Virus record (IMG/VR): IMGVR_UViG_3300020477_000014
Location: 1 to 64,000 of that record
Reading direction: 5' to 3' (one strand)
From: a virus
DNA length: 64,000 bases
Made by a program: the position numbers and the translations under genes. Positions 22,347 through 30,118 of the stretch are shown here, one piece after another (within the stretch, counting starts at the first letter, position 1; every line of letters begins with the position of its first letter). The notes beneath the pieces are model-generated. The model was not told the origin of the DNA and made no database searches. It saw only the letters and a list, made by a program, of their open reading frames with translations.

Positions 22347-23207
22347 ATGTTTTTGTTTTTGTGGCTTTCGTGCACCACCGATGTGCAGATAGCGAAAGTA
22401 AATGAACCTTCCCACGACACTAGCGAGATAGTCATAGTTGACAGCGCAGAGCCCTCTTCTGAGCCAAACACACCGCCAGCAGGCATATCTGGCTATACTT
22501 ACCTCCACTTGAAACAGGTAGCGTGTCCAGCATGCGTTGGAGAGACTCAAGAGATTACAATTACATTTAGTGGCGAGTTTCATGAACCTATTTCAGACAA
22601 TCATACTGAATGGCTGCCGGCAGCGGGTGAATGTACTACTAATTTGACCGGAATAGATCCATCAACTGTTCCTTTAAATGTAGGTCAATCTATTGCAATT
22701 GCGGGGACCGGTCATAACTTTAACGCTCCTATGTTGAGTCACGGATATTATGAAACCACAAATATTTGGGAATCTCAACTTCAACGCGACGCCAACTATA
22801 ACGTTACGACTGACGAAGGAGATTATTCATTTGTGTCTTCTCATGGTTTCGATTATATAGAGCCATGGGAAATGTTGTGGGTTGATCCTTCTTACGCTTT
22901 TGCCGCCGTAATTAGCCGTAGCGGCACTTCTTTCTTTTGGGGACCCTCTGGTACCGATTCTTCTTTCATGGTGCTTGTAGCGGTCTACAGCTATGATGGA
23001 AGCCAAATGCTGGGATATGTTGCATGTGGTGGGGAAGATAATGGCTCGATGGCAATTCCTTCACAATATTTACAATACCCTGTTGGTTCTTTGGTAGCAA
23101 TTCATCTTTCGCGTCATAAAATTAAATTAGTAGAGACAGATATCAACAATTCCTATATTGAAACTCACATGGAATGGGAAGTGATCGGAACAGGACATAT
23201 AGAGTGA
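22347..23207 (+). CDS. secreted lipoprotein, Myxococcota-like linker
   Basis: 286 residues. A very short signal peptide MFLFLWLSC has Cys9 as the likely lipidation site and no basic residue before the hydrophobic stretch. Then follows a disordered acidic/Ser/Pro linker (HDTSEIVIVDSAEPSSEP) and a beta-rich domain with many Tyr/Trp/Gly (EITITFSGEFHEPI, YDGSQMLGYVACGGEDNG). CPAC at about 56-59 may form a disulfide. The layout is common in myxobacterial and other former deltaproteobacterial surface lipoproteins. Domain not recognised. It would sit in the host envelope or on the surface. Confidence 0.65.
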   Translation: MFLFLWLSCTTDVQIAKVNEPSHDTSEIVIVDSAEPSSEPNTPPAGISGYTYLHLKQVACPACVGETQEITITFSGEFHEPISDNHTEWLPAAGECTTNLTGIDPSTVPLNVGQSIAIAGTGHNFNAPMLSHGYYETTNIWESQLQRDANYNVTTDEGDYSFVSSHGFDYIEPWEMLWVDPSYAFAAVISRSGTSFFWGPSGTDSSFMVLVAVYSYDGSQMLGYVACGGEDNGSMAIPSQYLQYPVGSLVAIHLSRHKIKLVETDINNSYIETHMEWEVIGTGHIE

Positions 23208-23419
23208 CAGAAACCGGTTTTAAATTTCATGTGGATGAGTGGATTCTATACGCCCCCTTCCCTGACGCTAAAGATGAAAATTTGAGGAAAACTCGACAAA
23301 AAGCGGTTATTTTGTATGTTTATTATGACGATCGGGACCGCTGTAATCGTTATAGGATCTTCATTAACATGCATGGAAAGACAATAAATACCACGGAAGA
23401 CAAACTTTTTCCTTTGTAG
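23204..23419 (+). CDS. small hypothetical protein, SH3-like
   Basis: 71 residues from GTG 23204, which overlaps the previous stop (GTGA). An ATG at 23174 would give ten more residues but a longer overlap. It reads FKFHVDEWILYAPFPDAKDENLRKTRQKAVILYVYYDD ... YRIFINMHGKTINTTEDKLFPL, strand-rich and of the barrel-like small class. Unknown. Confidence 0.5.
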   Translation: MTETGFKFHVDEWILYAPFPDAKDENLRKTRQKAVILYVYYDDRDRCNRYRIFINMHGKTINTTEDKLFPL

Positions 23420-23449
23420 ATTCCTAACTACTATAGGGGGGTTTCATGA

Positions 23450-24511
23450 ATGATATTTTATTTATTGTCCGCCTTGTTTGTGATTTCTGGCTGTAGTCCC
23501 GACTATGGGATGTATTATAACAAGGTGTTTGTCGAAGAGAACACAGAACCAGAAGTTATTGTAGTAACTGAAACTGAGTATGTTCCTATAGTAGTGCCGG
23601 AGTATATTGAAGTAGAAGTAATTGTAGAAGTAGAAGTTGAGGCAGAATATGGAGAAATTTGGGTAGACTCGTTTACTCAACTAAGAAGTGTCGACGGCGT
23701 AGATATTGTCTGGGTAATAGACACTTCCGGTTCGATGACTTCATATAGTTCACAACTACTTTTAGGAATCGAAACAATGCTTAACGCCCTACCAACCAAT
23801 CAATGGCGCCTAGCTATGGTAGCCGCAGATCCTTATTATGCTTACCAAGAAGCTCAGTTTCCATTGCTGCCGGGCGATACCATAACGGATGCCCAAAATA
23901 TGTACAACAATATGTTACGAGGGCACCACGAGAGAGGTTTTGACGCGCTTTATGAGTTTCTCGTCAACAACCAATACGCACAATCTTGGCTGAGACCAGA
24001 TGCCGCATTGTTGGTTGTTTTTGTTTCAGATGAAGAAGAGCAAAGTAGTCAACATTTCTCCAATTATACACAATTTTATAACTGGTATAGCATCCAACGA
24101 GGTGGTTCTGTGTTTGCTGCGAGTATTAATAATTATCCGGATTCTGTTAGTTTGTGTTCTCATTATGTTAATCCGACGTATGTGGGGTATGAATATATGG
24201 ATTTGGTAAGTTTGATGGGGGGTCAAAGTGTAGATATTTGTGATTCAGATTGGTCAGCCGGCGTAATCGATGCATCAAATCAAGTTCAACCATATGAAAG
24301 CTGGCCACTCACACACACTCCACACATCGAAGATTCAATTAGAGTGTTCATTGACGGACAACTTAATTGGGATTGGTATTATAATTCTTCAGATAATACT
24401 ATTTATTTTACAACGATTCCCGATGGAGATGCGTTGGTAGAGATTGGTTATCTTTATCTTCCAGCCCCTGTTGATACTGGTGATACGGGCTTGGCAGATA
24501 CCGGAAATTAA
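23450..24511 (+). CDS. VWA-domain lipoprotein
   Basis: 353 residues. Signal MIFYLLSALFVISGC (lipidated Cys15). A low-complexity Val/Glu/Ile linker (residues about 30-68) leads to a von Willebrand factor A domain: VDIVWVIDTSGSMTSY (MIDAS D91-x-S-x-S), LAMVAADP, and VVFVSDEEE as the third metal-site strand. The C-terminal part is a beta domain (RVFIDGQLNWDWYYN). The end PVDTGDTGLADTGN has the DTG repeats seen in the 18495 mini-protein. VWA proteins bind partners through a metal ion. An adhesive surface lipoprotein made during infection is unusual; a role in superinfection exclusion or host-surface change is conceivable. Confidence 0.78.
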   Translation: MIFYLLSALFVISGCSPDYGMYYNKVFVEENTEPEVIVVTETEYVPIVVPEYIEVEVIVEVEVEAEYGEIWVDSFTQLRSVDGVDIVWVIDTSGSMTSYSSQLLLGIETMLNALPTNQWRLAMVAADPYYAYQEAQFPLLPGDTITDAQNMYNNMLRGHHERGFDALYEFLVNNQYAQSWLRPDAALLVVFVSDEEEQSSQHFSNYTQFYNWYSIQRGGSVFAASINNYPDSVSLCSHYVNPTYVGYEYMDLVSLMGGQSVDICDSDWSAGVIDASNQVQPYESWPLTHTPHIEDSIRVFIDGQLNWDWYYNSSDNTIYFTTIPDGDALVEIGYLYLPAPVDTGDTGLADTGN

Positions 24512-24763
24512 ATGAATTTAATATTTACATTTATAAGTGGGGTGTTATTTTGTTGGTGTATATACGATCTGCGGCGCATGAGGGCGGATATCAAAGCTTT
24601 AACAGAAAGAGTTTTAAAATTAGAAGATAAAAAATTTGACAACTCGATGCTAACGAGTTATAATAAAGAAAGAGAAGATTCTATTGATAGAATGATAAAA
24701 ATGAAACTAGTCTACAATCCCGATACCTTTGAGTGGGATAAACTAAAAGAATTAGAGGAATAA
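24512..24763 (+). CDS. membrane-anchored coiled-coil protein
   Basis: 83 residues. An N-terminal transmembrane helix MNLIFTFISGVLFCWCIYDL is followed by a coiled coil (MRADIKALTERVLKLEDKKF) and a charged tail ending EWDKLKELEE. The start follows the VWA stop directly and the stop directly precedes the next ATG. It probably faces the cytosol. Unknown function. Confidence 0.6.
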   Translation: MNLIFTFISGVLFCWCIYDLRRMRADIKALTERVLKLEDKKFDNSMLTSYNKEREDSIDRMIKMKLVYNPDTFEWDKLKELEE

Positions 24764-25594
24764 ATGAGTCGCAAAGAACAATTGGTGTTATTTGATGTCG
24801 ACGGGACTCTAAGCCAGCCACGACAACCTATTCAAAAAAGAATTTTATTAGCATTGCACCATTTGGCAAAAGAAGCCGAAATTGGGTTTGTTACTGGTTC
24901 TGGAATGGAATATATCAAAGAACAACTCTGGCCGGCATTGAACGATCCGGTGATTCGTGATAATTGCCATTTGCTGCCTTGTAACGGAACGGAATATATT
25001 GTTCCCTTCGGGGAGACTTTTGATGATTTAGGATACAAAATGATCTCGCGAGAGATAATGCGCAAAAAGATTGGCGACGAATCATTTTATAAAGTTATGC
25101 ATAAAATATGTTTTTTACAAAATGAGCTTTTACAACAAAATCCTTATTTACCAGCAACAGGTCATTTTGTTCAGAACCGACAATCAATGTTGAACTGGTG
25201 CCCAATTGGTCGCAATGCTGACATTGAACAGCGCGCTGTTTTTCAAACCTTAGACAAGACATTTAAGATTAGAGAAAAATATCTTGAAGAATTGAAATCA
25301 TTTGCCTCTACAATGAATATTGACATTACCATTAAATTAGGGGGAGACACCTCTTTCGATATTTATCCAACCGGTTGGGACAAAACCTATGCGCTGACTC
25401 ATTTTGATGAAAAAAAATGGGATTTCTGGTTTATAGGAGATCGCTGTGAAGAGTCGGGCAATGATTACGAACTTTATGAGTTTTTAAAACCCTACCGTCG
25501 CGCCTTCAAGACAACCGGACCAGAAGAGACTGTGGATTTAATTGATTGGTATATCTTACAAGATCTTAGAAAGAGGAAAGAAACAGATGAGTGA
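24764..25594 (+). CDS. eukaryotic-type phosphomannomutase (HAD fold)
   Basis: 276 residues, close to human PMM2 in layout and length. VLFDVDGTLSQPRQPI (nucleophile D11, acid D13), GFVTGSGMEYIKEQL, LLPCNGTEYIV, the substrate loop MLNWCPIGR, GGDTSFDIYPTGWDKTYAL and a C-terminal WFIGDRCEESGNDYELYE metal site are all present. It interconverts mannose-6-P and mannose-1-P, the entry to GDP-mannose; the GDP-mannose dehydratase lies at 37531. Bacteria normally use the unrelated ManB/AlgC fold. It overlaps the next gene by eight bases. Confidence 0.88.
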   Translation: MSRKEQLVLFDVDGTLSQPRQPIQKRILLALHHLAKEAEIGFVTGSGMEYIKEQLWPALNDPVIRDNCHLLPCNGTEYIVPFGETFDDLGYKMISREIMRKKIGDESFYKVMHKICFLQNELLQQNPYLPATGHFVQNRQSMLNWCPIGRNADIEQRAVFQTLDKTFKIREKYLEELKSFASTMNIDITIKLGGDTSFDIYPTGWDKTYALTHFDEKKWDFWFIGDRCEESGNDYELYEFLKPYRRAFKTTGPEETVDLIDWYILQDLRKRKETDE

Positions 25595-26048
25595 AGAAAA
25601 AAGACCGACAGTAATGGTGTCGGGAGGATTCGATCCTGTCCACGCCGGACATATTCGAATGATAAGAGAGGCATCTCGTTATGGAGATGTAATTGTAATT
25701 GCGAATTCGGATACGTGGCTTTTTCGCAAAAAAGGTTTTGTTTTTATGGACTTCCCAAAGCGAGTAGAAATCCTTAATGCAATAAAGGGTGTCGTGCTTG
25801 TGGATTCTGTGGATGACACAGATGATACTGTGTGTGAAGCAATATTGCGCCATAAGCCTACATATTTTGCTAACGGCGGCGATCGTGGAAAAAGCAACAC
25901 CCCCGAACAAACTGTGTGCGAACAAATAGGGACAGTACTGTTGTGGTCGATCGGCGGAGATGAAAAAGTGGACAGTAGTTCCGACTTGGTAAAGAAATTT
26001 TATGACATGCCACCGGTGCGCGGAGGCACTAAACATTCGGAAAAATAA
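25587..26048 (+). CDS. cytidylyltransferase-like protein (RfaE2/TagD type)
   Basis: 153 residues from ATG 25587 (AGAGGAAAG upstream). VMVSGGFDPVHAGHIRMIREA is the HxGH nucleotide-binding signature; DFPKRVEIL, and NGGDRGKSNTPEQTVCEQIGT near the end, match glycerol-3-P cytidylyltransferase and ADP-heptose synthase C-terminal domains. It transfers a nucleotide to a phosphorylated sugar or polyol. Coupled to phosphomannomutase, it might activate mannose-1-P or a heptose-like product (a SIS isomerase lies at 47537). The exact substrate is undetermined. Confidence 0.82.
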   Translation: MSEEKRPTVMVSGGFDPVHAGHIRMIREASRYGDVIVIANSDTWLFRKKGFVFMDFPKRVEILNAIKGVVLVDSVDDTDDTVCEAILRHKPTYFANGGDRGKSNTPEQTVCEQIGTVLLWSIGGDEKVDSSSDLVKKFYDMPPVRGGTKHSEK

Positions 26049-26089
26049 TTTTTAATGCATAGTTACTTATTGAAGGGGGAACTTACAAT

Positions 26090-26719
26090 ATGTATGCATT
26101 ATTTTTTAGTTTTTTGTGGGGATGTGGAGAATCACTGAATAAAAACCCAACAGACCTACCGGTAGAGATAGAAGTAATTGAAGAAGAGGAAGAAGAGCCA
26201 TTTGAATTTGAAGTATTACCACATGATGTGTTGCCAATGTATCCAGGCATTCAGGCATCTGCTGATTGTGGACAGTTTGTTGGTCAGAAGCCGTGCAATA
26301 TTATTTTGGAAGATCAAAATGGAGAATGGTTCCAGCTTTATGATCATGTCGGAAAAGTAATTTTACTTGATTTTTCTACCGGCTGGTGTGGTCCTTGTAT
26401 TCGTGCTGCCGGCACCGTTCAAGAAATTCAAGATCTTTATGAAGACGAGGGATTCATTTATGTGACCATTATGATTGAGGACAATCAACAAAATGAAACA
26501 ACTACAGAATTTATTCAACAATGGGCGACCACATATGGAATTGTAACGGCTCCTATTTTAATTGGATCACGTGATTTGATAGATTATAACAGCATAGAGG
26601 GATGGAATTTGATTAGTTGGCCAACTTTTTACATTATTGATCGTGATATGAAGATCCATAGTGGTATTAGAGGCTATAGCGAAGAACTTATTCACCAAGA
26701 AGTTCAAGAAGTTATATAA
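26090..26719 (+). CDS. TlpA-like thioredoxin-fold lipoprotein
   Basis: 209 residues. A short signal MYALFFSFLWGC (Cys12 lipidated by inference) and an acidic spacer (EVIEEEEEEPFEFE) lead to a thioredoxin/TlpA domain: VGKVILLDFSTGWCGPCIRAA (active site W99-C-G-P-C103), VTIMIEDNQQ, and WPTFYIIDRDMKIH with the cis-Pro. An extra Cys pair (ADCGQFVGQKPCN) precedes the domain. It should act as a disulfide oxidoreductase at the outer face of a membrane, perhaps maturing the Cys-containing lipoproteins encoded just upstream. GGGGGAAC precedes the start. Confidence 0.82.
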   Translation: MYALFFSFLWGCGESLNKNPTDLPVEIEVIEEEEEEPFEFEVLPHDVLPMYPGIQASADCGQFVGQKPCNIILEDQNGEWFQLYDHVGKVILLDFSTGWCGPCIRAAGTVQEIQDLYEDEGFIYVTIMIEDNQQNETTTEFIQQWATTYGIVTAPILIGSRDLIDYNSIEGWNLISWPTFYIIDRDMKIHSGIRGYSEELIHQEVQEVI

Positions 26720-26829
26720 TACGCTGCCACCGTCGTATTTAAAATCCAGAACGGGGCGTGGCTGCCGAACGTCACGTAGGCAGGGGTTCCGCCGGTTTCC
26801 TAGGACGCTAAAAACCGGCTTTCTCCTAG
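26718..26829 (+). ncRNA. candidate structured RNA (three hairpins, possible pseudoknot)
   Basis: A GC-rich block between AT-rich genes. Hairpin 1 is AATACG (26718-26723)/CGTATT (26734-26739). Hairpin 2 is CTGCC (26762-26766)/GGCAG (26779-26783), capped by ACG/CGT and perhaps extended by GGCG/CGCC. Hairpin 3 is GCCGGTTT (26791-26798)/AAACCGGC (26812-26819) with a 13-base loop, whose CTAGGA (26800-26805) is complementary to TCCTAG (26824-26829). Hairpin 1's loop CTGCC also matches GGCAG. Hairpin 3 followed by TTTCT could instead be a weak terminator. No known family matched by eye. Confidence 0.45.
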
Positions 26830-26836
26830 TTATTAT

Positions 26837-26995
26837 ATGAGAGAAGAAATAATTGAGTACTTTTTTGCTTATATTATTTGGACGATAGCTTCATTATTGT
26901 GTTGTATCTGGTTTTTTAAAGTTGTTGTCTATGGTGGAGATTTGGCTAATTTGGAATTGCCGGAAGACCACTGGTACCAGGAAATAAATAAATAA
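26837..26995 (+). CDS. 52-residue membrane protein
   Basis: ATG 26837 begins eight bases after the structured block and has no clear ribosome binding site. MREEIIEYFFAYIIWTIASL continues LCCIWFFKVVVYGGDLANLELPEDHWYQEINK: one transmembrane helix and an acidic tail. If the RNA upstream is a regulator, this is its first target. Unknown role. Confidence 0.5.
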   Translation: MREEIIEYFFAYIIWTIASLLCCIWFFKVVVYGGDLANLELPEDHWYQEINK

Positions 26996-27003
26996 ATTAA
27001 ACG

Positions 27004-27276
27004 ATGTATGAGAAAGGCGATATCGTATTAGTGCGGTGTCGAAATATTGATGCCCGACCAATACAGGTCAAATTGTTGGAAAAAGAAACCTTCAAAGGAC
27101 ACAAGGGAAAATATGTCAATTTCCCTCCTTATGTTGGGTGGTCTGCTATTATCACTAACAAGAAGGATTGCGATATGCTAAGAAAAGATTGGTGTATTCC
27201 TTTTAAGTTTCCAGATGAAAGAACGACCTTTGTTTTTGAAGAAGAAATCATTCGAAAAGTCAACAAAAAGAAATAA
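27004..27276 (+). CDS. small SH3-like protein
   Basis: 90 residues: MYEKGDIVLVRCRNIDARPIQVKLLEKE ... YVGWSAIITNKKDCDML ... FVFEEEIIRKVNKKK. It opens with GDIV and has an acidic-to-basic end strand as in the other small barrels, and could bind nucleic acid. ATAAATTAAACG precedes the start with no strong ribosome binding site. Confidence 0.55.
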   Translation: MYEKGDIVLVRCRNIDARPIQVKLLEKETFKGHKGKYVNFPPYVGWSAIITNKKDCDMLRKDWCIPFKFPDERTTFVFEEEIIRKVNKKK

Positions 27277-27305
27277 AACTATTTATTAAGGAACCGTAGG
27301 TGCCT

Positions 27306-28643
27306 ATGGCCAAAAAAAATTATATTTTAGACACAAGTGTCTTCCTTACAGATGCTGAGTCTATTTTCAAATTTGAGAACAACGATATTTTTATCCCTCT
27401 CAAGGTTTTAGAAGAAATCGATAGACACAAAAAACGCCAGGATTTGGTTGGTGCAAACTCCCGCCGCATTATTCGTATCTTAGACGATCTGAGACGAAAG
27501 GGAAACCTCCAAAAAGGAGTGAGAATTCAAAAAGGCAAAGGGATTGTTAAGGTTATGTCTTATGAATCGCTAAAAGAGACAGTGTTTCCTCCCGATTTAG
27601 ATATACGTATACCTGATCATACTATTATTGCCACAGCGCTAGCGGTTCAATTGGCAATTCCTAATCGAAAAACAGCGGTTGTGTCTCGCGATATTAATAT
27701 GCGTGTAATTTGTGATTCGATCGGCATGTTATCAGAAGACTATAGTAACGAACGTGTTGTGACTTCTTCTGATGAATTGTATCAAGGTTTCGTTGAATAT
27801 TTAGTAGATGACGCAGTTATCGATAGGTTTTATGACAACGAAACTATTATGATAGATGAAGATGATATATCTACTAGGTGGTATCCTAATCAATACCTCA
27901 TGATGATATCTAATTCGAATCCCAAAAAAACAGCGTTAGCGCGCTTTCAAGGACACCACAGAACGTTGCGAAAGATAGGAAGAGATAAAATTCCAGATTG
28001 GAAAATTAATGCGCGCAATAAAGAACAATCATTTGCAATTGATTTATTGTTGGATCCTAGTGTTAAATTGGTTTCTTTGGTCGGACGCGCCGGCTCTGGC
28101 AAGACATTGCTGGCTATAGCGTCCGGACTCGAGCAAACCATCGGGTTAAATCCAGCCGGCACAGTTTATGATAGATTGATTGTTTCGCGCCCGGTCCAAC
28201 CATTAGGAAAAGATATAGGCTTCTTGCCGGGAACCTTATACGACAAAATGATGCCATGGCTGATGCCAATTCAAGATAACCTTCAGTTTCTCATGGGAAA
28301 CAACAAGAGTACTTTACAGATGTATGTGGAGAAAGGAAAGATCGAGATTGAGGCGCTAACTTATATTAGAGGGAGATCTATTTCTAATGCGTTCGTTATT
28401 ATTGACGAAGCTCAAAACCTTACGATGCACGAAATCAAAACGATCATTACTCGGATCGGCGAAGGAACCAAAATTGTTTTAACTGGAGACATCGAACAAA
28501 TAGACAACGCATACGTAAATGAGACCTCAAATGGTCTTGCGCATGCTGTTGAAAAATTCAAACATTTTCCAATTTCTGGTCATGTGACTTTTAAAAAAGG
28601 AGAAAGATCAGAAATAGCTTCTCTAGCTGCCAAAGTTTTATAA
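27306..28643 (+). CDS. phoH: PIN-PhoH fusion protein (PhoH2-type)
   Basis: 445 residues from ATG 27306 (AAGGAACC upstream; GTG 27300 possible). The N-terminal PIN RNase domain reads NYILDTSVFLTDAESIFKF, IPLKVLEEIDRHK, PDHTIIATA and VVSRDINMRV (acidic metal residues). The C-terminal PhoH ATPase has Walker A VGRAGSGKTLLAIASG near residue 260, RPVQPLGKDIGFLPG, Walker B AFVIIDEAQNLT and LTGDIEQID. Bacterial PhoH2 proteins are sequence-specific RNA helicase/nucleases. It probably acts on host or phage RNA. CTATTTA lies 27 bases upstream. Confidence 0.92.
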   Translation: MAKKNYILDTSVFLTDAESIFKFENNDIFIPLKVLEEIDRHKKRQDLVGANSRRIIRILDDLRRKGNLQKGVRIQKGKGIVKVMSYESLKETVFPPDLDIRIPDHTIIATALAVQLAIPNRKTAVVSRDINMRVICDSIGMLSEDYSNERVVTSSDELYQGFVEYLVDDAVIDRFYDNETIMIDEDDISTRWYPNQYLMMISNSNPKKTALARFQGHHRTLRKIGRDKIPDWKINARNKEQSFAIDLLLDPSVKLVSLVGRAGSGKTLLAIASGLEQTIGLNPAGTVYDRLIVSRPVQPLGKDIGFLPGTLYDKMMPWLMPIQDNLQFLMGNNKSTLQMYVEKGKIEIEALTYIRGRSISNAFVIIDEAQNLTMHEIKTIITRIGEGTKIVLTGDIEQIDNAYVNETSNGLAHAVEKFKHFPISGHVTFKKGERSEIASLAAKVL

Positions 28644-28670
28644 AAAATGCATAGTTATATATGAAAGATT

Positions 28671-29099
28671 ATGTTTTTATTAGGTTTTGTATTTGCTAAT
28701 TTTATAGAATGGGCTGTTCACAAATATTTATTTCACGGCTGGGGTAAAAGAAAGGACAGCATGTTTGCTTTTCATTTACGAGAGCATCACAAAAATTGTT
28801 TACACAACAACAATGAAGATGGAAAATACACCTCTAGAGAACTTTTGGGGATTGTGTTTTTATTGTTTATAACTTTCCCCCTATTTTTTGTTTCTGCTCC
28901 TTTTTATTATGGGATGGCATTATATGGAGCATTGTTTCTTATTGTGCATAATTTTGTTCACAAACAGGTAAAATGGGGTAGAATATTGTTCCCTTGGCAC
29001 TGGGAGCATCATATGAAATTTCCCCATCACAATATGAACGTTGTGATTCCAATCGCCGATTATATATTAAAAACCAGAAAAAAGTTGACATCTGATTAA
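28671..29099 (+). CDS. fatty acid hydroxylase / sterol desaturase superfamily membrane protein
   Basis: 142 residues with about three membrane helices and the di-iron His clusters of the family: EWAVHKYLFHG (HxxxxH-like), FHLREHHKN (HxxxHH), HNFVHK and WHWEHHMKFPHHNMNVV (HxxHH). Such enzymes hydroxylate or desaturate lipids using oxygen. The short length fits beta-carotene hydroxylase-like and small bacterial members. Substrate unknown; it would alter the host membrane or a lipid-linked glycan. Confidence 0.75.
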   Translation: MFLLGFVFANFIEWAVHKYLFHGWGKRKDSMFAFHLREHHKNCLHNNNEDGKYTSRELLGIVFLLFITFPLFFVSAPFYYGMALYGALFLIVHNFVHKQVKWGRILFPWHWEHHMKFPHHNMNVVIPIADYILKTRKKLTSD

Positions 29100-29113
29100 T
29101 TAAGTGTTATATT
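29085..29113 (+). promoter_or_regulatory. sigma70-type promoter, extended -10
   Basis: TTGACA (29085-29090), 17-base spacer ending in TGT, TATATT (29108-29113). It overlaps the end of the hydroxylase gene and precedes AAGGAG and the gene at 29133. Confidence 0.75.
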
Positions 29114-29132
29114 ACATATACAAGGAGATAAT

Positions 29133-29429
29133 ATGACTAATCCACTTTTGGCCGTTGCAACTCAGGACGGAGAATCTGAGTTAAAAAACTACATTATTGA
29201 ATATGTGGGCACCAAATTAGACAAGGAAGAGGTTACTGTTGAGATGATATCAGAAATTCTCGCTGTGGAGTTTCCTGACTTTTTATATGCATACGCCGAA
29301 GAGAATTTTATCCGAGGCTATGAACACGGCATCAATGACGGAACGAGAATGCTTCAATCGCACTCTGAAGACGATGACACTGATACTATCCCTATTCCTG
29401 GAACCGATGATGATGGCAGCACAGAGTGA
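29133..29429 (+). CDS. small acidic hypothetical protein
   Basis: 98 residues, AAGGAG-led and directly behind a strong promoter. It is helical and acidic (LKNYIIEYVGTKLDKEEVT, FLYAYAEENFIRGYEHGIND) with a disordered tail EDDDTDTIPIPGTDDDGSTE. Its 3' end overlaps the next gene. Unknown. Confidence 0.65.
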   Translation: MTNPLLAVATQDGESELKNYIIEYVGTKLDKEEVTVEMISEILAVEFPDFLYAYAEENFIRGYEHGINDGTRMLQSHSEDDDTDTIPIPGTDDDGSTE

Positions 29430-30057
29430 TTTTTACACCCCGACAGGGATCCATGTTTATTTTAAAGATAAAATTGTGGATGATGGTGTTGATGTAGAGT
29501 CGATCGTATCTAAAGTAGAGAGCTTGTTACCTCCGCACCTCTTGCAAGAATTAGAAATGATTATTGTTGGATGGTTTGAGGAATTTGAACGACGTTCTAT
29601 AAATGCATTTTACGATGGGGGCACTGTATATGTTTCCAATGTGCAAAATAATCAAGAAGATATGTTGGATGATCTCATACACGAAATTGCACACTCGGTG
29701 GAACAACCCTACGGTTTTAAAATTTATGCCGATGGGAAATTAAAAAAAGAATTTTTAAGAAAAAGAGTGCGCCTTCATGATATTTTATGGAAAGAGGGGT
29801 ATAAAATACCCAAGGCAGTGTTCCTGGATACTGAATATAATAAAGAGCTTGATATGTTTTTTTACGAAGATATAGGATACGATAAACTATCTCAATTTGT
29901 ACAGGGGCTTTTTATTAGTGCGTACGCTGCTACATCTTTAAGAGAGTATTTTGCTACTGGATTTACTTCTTTTTATATTGATACAGATCATAATTTTCTT
30001 AAATTAAATGGTCCAGTGTTGTATAATAAAATTTTAAATTTAAAAGAAAATAATTAA
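29407..30057 (+). CDS. zinc metallopeptidase-like protein
   Basis: 216 residues from ATG 29407 (three ATGs in a row) inside the end of the previous gene. DDLIHEIAHSVEQPYGF is an HExxH zinc site at about residue 95, and the distal TSLREYFATGFTSFYID could supply a third ligand Glu, as in gluzincin-like families. A tidy alpha/beta N-domain precedes it (GIHVYFKDKIVDDGVD). No signal peptide, so cytosolic or virion-associated. Target unknown. Confidence 0.7.
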   Translation: MMMAAQSDFYTPTGIHVYFKDKIVDDGVDVESIVSKVESLLPPHLLQELEMIIVGWFEEFERRSINAFYDGGTVYVSNVQNNQEDMLDDLIHEIAHSVEQPYGFKIYADGKLKKEFLRKRVRLHDILWKEGYKIPKAVFLDTEYNKELDMFFYEDIGYDKLSQFVQGLFISAYAATSLREYFATGFTSFYIDTDHNFLKLNGPVLYNKILNLKENN

Positions 30058-30071
30058 AATTAAAAAAATAT

Positions 30072-30100
30072 TTGACATATGGTGATTTATATGTTAAACT
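30072..30100 (+). promoter_or_regulatory. sigma70-type promoter, extended -10
   Basis: TTGACA (30072-30077), 17-base spacer ending in TGT, TAAACT (30095-30100). The -10 is weaker (four of six) but keeps the TGT extension. It lies in the only gap before the nuclease and glutamine synthetase genes. Confidence 0.55.
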
Positions 30101-30118
30101 ATAGTTATTGGAGAAATT

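Noticed and set aside
23560-23645. DNA repeat or CRISPR-like array in the VWA gene
   Set aside because: GTAGAAGTA-type repeats encode a Val/Glu/Ile linker; units are short, irregular and in frame, so this is low-complexity protein sequence.
26718-26829. tRNA gene or known c-di-GMP-type riboswitch
   Set aside because: No cloverleaf or T-loop GTTCRA, and the GGACGC segment resembling GEMM RNAs lacks the surrounding conserved helices.
29287-29406. Longer N-terminus for the metallopeptidase gene
   Set aside because: The extra residues come from an alternate frame within the preceding gene, and three ATGs at 29407-29415 offer a natural start.
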